17,530 nucleotides of DNA from DASRTE01 sp035316885 (GTDB lineage Bacteria > Actinomycetota > Actinomycetes > Jiangellales > Jiangellaceae). A model generated the notes under the pieces. It made no database searches. It saw only the letters and a program-made list of their open reading frames with translations, and was not told where the DNA came from. Positions 13,350 through 17,530 of this stretch are shown piece by piece. The position numbers were made by a program, and so were the translations under genes. Each line of letters starts with the position of its first letter. Position 1 is the stretch's first letter. The DNA lies in contig DATHII010000233.1 of assembly GCA_035316885.1 (NCBI GenBank), positions 1 to 17,530 of the forward strand, given 5' to 3'.

Positions 13350-16253
13350 GTGCTCCGCTCACCCTCCAGCCCGGGCATCGTCGGGCGTACCGCCGAACTC
13401 GGCCAGCTGCGCTCGGCGCTTGCTGCTGCCCGAAGCGGCCAGCCGGTCACGGTGCTGCTGGGCGGCGAGGCAGGTGTCGGCAAGACCCGGCTGGTGGCCG
13501 AGTTCGCTGCCGAGGCCACCGATGCCGGCGCCCTGGTCATCGTCGGTCAGAGCGTCGAGATCGGTGGCGACGGGCTGCCGTTCGGACCTGTCGTCGGCGC
13601 TGTACGCGACCTCGTCGGCCACCTCGGCGCCGACGTCATCCTCGAACACGCCGGTCCCGGGCGCGAAGCGTTGGCCGGGCTGCTTCCCGAGCTCGGCCTG
13701 GCCGCCGGGTCACCCGACGATGCCCGGGGACGCCTGTTCGAGGTGGTCACTGTGCTGCTCGAGCGAGCCGCAACCGAGCGCACCGTGGTGCTGGTCCTCG
13801 AAGACCTGCACTGGGCCGACGGTTCGACCCGCGACCTGCTCCGGTTCGTGGTCAGGGCCCTCGGCTCCGCCCGGGTCCTTGTCATCGGCACCTACCGCAG
13901 CGACGAGATCCACCGTGCCCACCCGCTGCGGCCGTTCCTGGCCGAACTCGACCGCGTCCGGATGGTGCGCCGGATCGACCTGCCCCGGCTGACCAGGGGC
14001 GAGGTGGGCGAACAACTGCTGGGCCTGCTCGGCCGGCAGCCCGGTGCCAACCTGGTGGCGCGTGTCTACCGGCGCAGCGACGGCGTGCCCTTCTTCGTCG
14101 AGGAGCTGGCAGGGGTCGAGATGGAACAGAGCGGCGGAGCGCTCCCCGACTCTCTGCGCGACCTGCTGCTCGTCCGGGTCGAACGGGTCTCCGAGCGGAC
14201 CCAGCATGTGCTTCGCCTGCTCGCCACCGGAGGGCTGCGCGTCGACCACGCTGTTCTGGCCGCAGTGGCCGACCTCGACCCCGCTGCACTCGACGACGCA
14301 CTGCGCGAGGCGGTATCGGCCAACATCATCCGGGTCGACGGCGAGGGCTACGTCTTCCGCCATGCACTGTTGCGCGAGGTCTTGCACGACGACCTCCTCC
14401 CCGGCGCGCACGCCCGGTTGCACACCCGCTACGCCGAGGTGCTCGAGGCGCACCCCGATGACGTCTCGACCGGCTCGGCCGCAGCCGAGACCGCCCATCA
14501 CTGGTACGCGGCGCACGACCTCGAGCGAGCATTCGACGCGTCACTGCGTGCGGCCGACGAGGCGCAGCGTTCCCACGCACATGCCGAGGTCCAGCGGATG
14601 CTCGAGCGTGCGCTCGAGCTCTGGAACCAGATGCCCGACCCGGTCACAGCTACAGGGGGAGACCGCGCCGACCTGCTGGCCCGTGCCTCCTCGGCGGCCA
14701 CCGACGCGGGCGAGCTCGACCGTGCCCTCGCCCTGATCGAAGCCGCTCTCGGCGAGGTCGACGCCGACTCCGATCCGCTTCGCCATGCCGGCCTACTCGA
14801 GCTTCGGGCGAAGCTGCTCAGCGAGATGGGTCGGCCAGACGCCACGGCCGTTGCGCAGCGCGCCCTCGAGCTCGTCCCCGCCCAGCCGCCCTCCGCAGCG
14901 CGGGCACGACTGCTCCAGATGCTCGCCTCCCGACACATGATGGACGGGCATTTCGAGAAGGCGGCCGCTGTCGGGGTCGAGGCAATTGCCGCGGCGCGGG
15001 CGGCCGGTGTGGTCGAGGCCGAGTTCCGCGCACACAACATCATTGGGCCGTCACTCGTTCACCTCGGACGGGTCGACGAGGGGTTCGCGGCCTTTGCAAC
15101 CGCGCGCGAGCTTGCCGGCGACGTCCCCCACATGCTGGTCAAATACCACATCAACGCCTCCGACGCCCTCAACCTGCTCGGGCGGTACGCCGAGGCCGCG
15201 CAGCTCGCCCGCGAGGGGATCGACCGCGCGCGCGAGATCGGGCTCGCGCGGAGCCTGGGCGCCATGATGGCCGGCAACACCGCCGAACCGCTGCTGGCGC
15301 TCGGCGAGTGGGGCGAGGCTGATCGGTTGATCACTCGGGCCCTCGAGCTCGACCCACCGGTTCGCCACGTCTGGCACCTGTTGACGCTGCAGGCATGGTT
15401 GGCGTTGTGGCGCGGCGATTCCGAGGTCGCGGCGCGTTCGCTGGACGAGGTCAGGGCTCGCATGGCCCGGCGCGAGCCCGGGCCCCAGTACGAGGTGCCG
15501 CTGGCGCGGGTCAGTGCCGAGCTGGCCCTGTCCCGCGGCGACGCCGACGACGCCTGGGCCGAGTTATCGGAATCACTTCGCGAACCGCGCCGCGATTCTC
15601 CGGGATACGACCTTCCCCTGGTGGCCGTCGCCGCCCGGGCGCTAGCCGCCTCCGCGCAGAGCGGACACGACGTCCAGGCGGGCGTTCGTCGGGTTCGCGA
15701 GGTCCTCGACGGCATCGGCGACTGGGGTCCGGCGGCGATCTGGCGGGCCGTGGTCGAGGCCGAGCTCGCCGGCGGGGTGGGGTCCGTGCCAGCCCGCTGG
15801 CGCGAGCTCGTCGAGGTCGTCGAGTCGAGGGCCGGGCCGCGCCACCTCGCCGCCTACGGCAACTACCGCCGCGGTGCCGCGCTGGTCGAGATGGGCGACC
15901 GCGAGGCCGCCGCAGGTCCGCTCCGTGAGGCGGCTGCCATCGCCGACCAGATCGGAGCCGGCCTTGTCCGCCGGTCGGTGGACGACCTCGCCCGGCGCGC
16001 CAACATCCGAATGCTCGACGGGGTCGGCGACGCTGCGGCGGATGGCAGCCATGGTCTGACCTCACGCGAACGCGAAGTCCTGCGACTGGTCGCGGCGGGG
16101 CAGAGCAACCGCCAGATCGGCGAGGCGCTGTTCATCAGTGCCAAGACGGCCAGCGTCCACGTGTCGAACATCCTGGCCAAGCTCGGCGTGGCCGGGCGCG
16201 GCGAGGCGGCTGCGATCGCCCACCGGGAGGGGCTTGTCGACGACGTCGCCTGA
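13350..16253 (+). CDS. LAL-type transcriptional regulator (AAA ATPase with C-terminal LuxR helix-turn-helix)
   Basis: A 967-residue regulator of the large ATP-binding LuxR (MalT-like) family. The N-terminal ATPase begins IVGRTAELGQL and has Walker A GGEAGVGKT (about 38-46) and Walker B VLVLEDLHWAD (Glu151-Asp157). A winged-helix-like part and a long alpha-helical, TPR-like region follow (about 370-890), where a ligand or partner would bind. The C-terminal helix-turn-helix (about 902-965) reads GLTSREREVLRLVAAGQSNRQIGEALFISAKTASVHVSNIL. Start choice: GTG 13350 gives the normal short lead before VGR. ATG 13260 overlaps the small gene's stop codon (ATGA), but the 30 extra codons include ATA, AGG, CGA and ACA, rare here, and contain the perfect hairpin. 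ATG 13209 is less likely. Targets are unknown; the adjacent small gene and exporter operon are candidates. Confidence 0.9.
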   Translation: MLRSPSSPGIVGRTAELGQLRSALAAARSGQPVTVLLGGEAGVGKTRLVAEFAAEATDAGALVIVGQSVEIGGDGLPFGPVVGAVRDLVGHLGADVILEHAGPGREALAGLLPELGLAAGSPDDARGRLFEVVTVLLERAATERTVVLVLEDLHWADGSTRDLLRFVVRALGSARVLVIGTYRSDEIHRAHPLRPFLAELDRVRMVRRIDLPRLTRGEVGEQLLGLLGRQPGANLVARVYRRSDGVPFFVEELAGVEMEQSGGALPDSLRDLLLVRVERVSERTQHVLRLLATGGLRVDHAVLAAVADLDPAALDDALREAVSANIIRVDGEGYVFRHALLREVLHDDLLPGAHARLHTRYAEVLEAHPDDVSTGSAAAETAHHWYAAHDLERAFDASLRAADEAQRSHAHAEVQRMLERALELWNQMPDPVTATGGDRADLLARASSAATDAGELDRALALIEAALGEVDADSDPLRHAGLLELRAKLLSEMGRPDATAVAQRALELVPAQPPSAARARLLQMLASRHMMDGHFEKAAAVGVEAIAAARAAGVVEAEFRAHNIIGPSLVHLGRVDEGFAAFATARELAGDVPHMLVKYHINASDALNLLGRYAEAAQLAREGIDRAREIGLARSLGAMMAGNTAEPLLALGEWGEADRLITRALELDPPVRHVWHLLTLQAWLALWRGDSEVAARSLDEVRARMARREPGPQYEVPLARVSAELALSRGDADDAWAELSESLREPRRDSPGYDLPLVAVAARALAASAQSGHDVQAGVRRVREVLDGIGDWGPAAIWRAVVEAELAGGVGSVPARWRELVEVVESRAGPRHLAAYGNYRRGAALVEMGDREAAAGPLREAAAIADQIGAGLVRRSVDDLARRANIRMLDGVGDAAADGSHGLTSREREVLRLVAAGQSNRQIGEALFISAKTASVHVSNILAKLGVAGRGEAAAIAHREGLVDDVA

Positions 16254-16259
16254 CCCGAA

Positions 16260-16928
16260 TCAGCGTGGCGTACCCGACATCGCGGAGTAGTACGCACTCG
16301 AGTCCGGCCGGTAGAGCAGCCACAGGATGGCCGCAGCCAGGACGATCGAGATCAGGTTGACCACCGTGCCGATTCCGGTGTTCTGGCTCAGCCCGATCAG
16401 GGTGAAGACGATGTTCAGGCCGCCGAGCACGGTCGCGACGATCCGCGCCCACGAGCGGCCCTTGCGGTTCATCACGGCCATCCAGATCCACAGGCCGACG
16501 GAGATCAGGCCGATGACCACCGCGAACGCCGTGCCGACCGTGACGGCGGTGTCGAGTTCGTCCGCGGTCAGCTCAGGCGAGTTGTCGGCGATCTGGTCGC
16601 GCAGCGAGTCTCGCTGCGTGAGGCCGAGGATGAGGAAGACCGCGGACAATGCTGCACCGACGTACATCAGCCTCACCGCGGTGAGAAGCGAGGACGGCGG
16701 TGCCGCCTGCGCGGCGGCCGCGCCCGTGGCCTCGTACGAGATCGGCGGTGGTGGCGGCATCGGCGGGTAGGCCGGCTGCTGAGCGGTAGCGGGATCGGGC
16801 GGCGGTCCCTGCGTGTGCTGCTGGCTGGACGGTGGGGTGCCGAACGGGTCGGCCGGCGGCGGGTCTGGAGTCGGGGTCGCGGGCCGGTCGACGTTGTCGT
16901 CGGGATCGAACGGAGGTGTCGTACTCAT
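16260..16928 (-). CDS. Four-helix membrane protein with Pro-rich cytoplasmic N-terminus, paralogue 1
   Basis: A 222-residue membrane protein of unknown function. Residues 1-80 are disordered and rich in Pro, Gln and Asp (for example PPMPPPPPISYE). Four hydrophobic helices follow at about 84-103, 130-152, 160-182 and 186-206. Between helices 1 and 2 lies a polar loop (QRDSLRDQIADNSPELTADELD), and the C-terminus ends LLYRPDSSAYYSAMS. ATG at 16928 has GGAAG 8 bases upstream. The domain is closely related to the gene behind it at 17012. This general layout is frequent in actinobacteria, but I know no assigned role. It is convergent with the LAL gene, with only 6 bases between the two stop codons and no hairpin there. 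Confidence 0.85.
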   Translation of the reverse strand: MSTTPPFDPDDNVDRPATPTPDPPPADPFGTPPSSQQHTQGPPPDPATAQQPAYPPMPPPPPISYEATGAAAAQAAPPSSLLTAVRLMYVGAALSAVFLILGLTQRDSLRDQIADNSPELTADELDTAVTVGTAFAVVIGLISVGLWIWMAVMNRKGRSWARIVATVLGGLNIVFTLIGLSQNTGIGTVVNLISIVLAAAILWLLYRPDSSAYYSAMSGTPR

Positions 16929-17011
16929 GGGGTGAGTCTTCCTTCCATAGCGAGGGACATGCCCTGGACACCGGCGTCACACCCTATGGGAACTTCCGGC
17001 CCGGCGGAACG

Positions 17012-17530
17012 TCAGGCGCCGACTCTGGCCGACACCGCGTCGTAGTACGCGGTGGCGTCTCCTCGATAGAGCAACCACAGGATCGCGCCGGCGAGAACGA
17101 TGGACACGATGCTGATGATGACGCCGAAGCCCGTGGTCTGGCTCACGTTGTACAGGGTCAGGACGACGTTGAGGCCGAAGAGTACGGTTGCGACGATCCG
17201 TGCCCAAGCCAGGCCGCGCATGTTCGCCCGAGCCATCCACAGCCAGAGACCGACGGCGATGAGCCCGATGACCACGCCCACCGCAGTCGCGACGTTGAGG
17301 GTCCGGTCAAGCTCGCCGTTGGTCATGTCGGGGTTGTCCTCCACCAGCCGGTCGCGCATGGCATCACGGGTGGTCAGCCCGAACAGCGTGCCGAGCAACG
17401 AAAGGCCGGCGCCTACGTACATGAGCTTCACCGCTGCGACGATCGACGACGTCGGGCCGGCCATCGAGCTCGCGGTCTCGGCAGTTGTGTCCGCGGGTTC
17501 ACCCGGCTGCGAGCTGCCGTGCGGATCAGG
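17012..17530 (-). CDS. Four-helix membrane protein with Pro-rich N-terminus, paralogue 2 (5' end outside window)
   Basis: The frame is open from the TGA at 17012 to the window edge and encodes at least 172 residues. The part before the internal ATG at 17464 reads PDPHGSSQPGEPADTTAETASS, the same kind of disordered N-terminus as in paralogue 1, so the true start lies beyond the window. The membrane domain has four helices, with the signature KLMYVGAGLSLLGTLFGLT, TRDAMRDRLVEDNPDMTNGELD in the loop, WARIVATVLFGLNVVLTL and AGAILWLLYRGDATAYYDAVS at the end. Roughly half of the positions are identical to paralogue 1, by eye. The two genes are in tandem, 83 bases apart, and may be cotranscribed. Function unknown. 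Confidence 0.85.
   Translation of the reverse strand, partial: PDPHGSSQPGEPADTTAETASSMAGPTSSIVAAVKLMYVGAGLSLLGTLFGLTTRDAMRDRLVEDNPDMTNGELDRTLNVATAVGVVIGLIAVGLWLWMARANMRGLAWARIVATVLFGLNVVLTLYNVSQTTGFGVIISIVSIVLAGAILWLLYRGDATAYYDAVSARVGA

Noticed and set aside
1..17530. CRISPR arrays, tRNA/rRNA genes, insertion sequences, phage or integrative elements
   Set aside because: No regularly spaced repeats, RNA-gene hallmarks, transposase/integrase motifs or flanking direct repeats were seen, and composition is even across the window.

Overview
The window reads as chromosomal DNA from a high-GC actinobacterium. Three things point there: strong G/C preference at third codon positions, the order atpD-atpC-DUF2550-murA that is common in actinobacterial chromosomes, and regulators of actinobacterial type (a SigL-like ECF sigma factor and a large LuxR-family ATPase). 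I cannot fix genus or order from sequence alone. I see no insertion sequence, integrase, CRISPR array, tRNA or rRNA, and no gene-free stretch above 300 bases.

Layout. (1) 2-2539, plus strand: the end of the ATP synthase genes (atpD C-terminus, atpC), a DUF2550 membrane protein and murA. MurA carries Asp instead of Cys at the catalytic-loop position. (2) 2539-3867: a PAP2-type membrane phosphatase overlaps the murA stop codon. Its C-terminal tail is entirely antisense to a small convergent membrane protein gene. (3) 3935-4807: an NAD-dependent 3-hydroxyacyl-CoA dehydrogenase. (4) 4801-6588: a compact ECF sigma/anti-sigma pair diverges from a secreted-repeat lipoprotein. Both directions carry the same promoter, TGAACC-N17-CGTWGG, which matches my memory of the mycobacterial SigL consensus. 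(5) 6676-8649: ethylmalonyl-CoA mutase of the MeaA type, ending in a hairpin shared with a convergent YCII-family gene. (6) 9197-12847, minus strand: a four-gene unit of ABC ATPase, ABC permease, histidine kinase and LuxR response regulator. The first three genes are joined by 4-base ATGA overlaps. (7) 12848-13349: a divergent regulatory region with several inverted repeats, a 62-aa basic protein gene and a perfect 17-bp hairpin. (8) 13350-16253: a roughly 970-aa LAL-type transcriptional regulator. (9) 16260-17530, minus strand: two tandem paralogous four-helix membrane proteins with Pro-rich N-termini, the second cut by the window edge.

How the parts fit. The most coherent system is the sigma/anti-sigma/lipoprotein module. 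The sigma factor probably drives its own operon and the lipoprotein from two matched promoters and is held back by a membrane-anchored zinc-binding anti-sigma factor. The ABC/two-component unit looks like a self-contained envelope or drug-stress sensing and export module. The dehydrogenase and MeaA act on C4/C5 CoA thioesters and could both serve acetate or fatty-acid assimilation, but nothing links them in one operon. I found no clearly new system. The best leads are the twin ECF promoters, the hairpin ahead of the LAL gene, the repeats in the 12.9-13.1 kb divergent region, and the antisense tail of the PAP2 protein.
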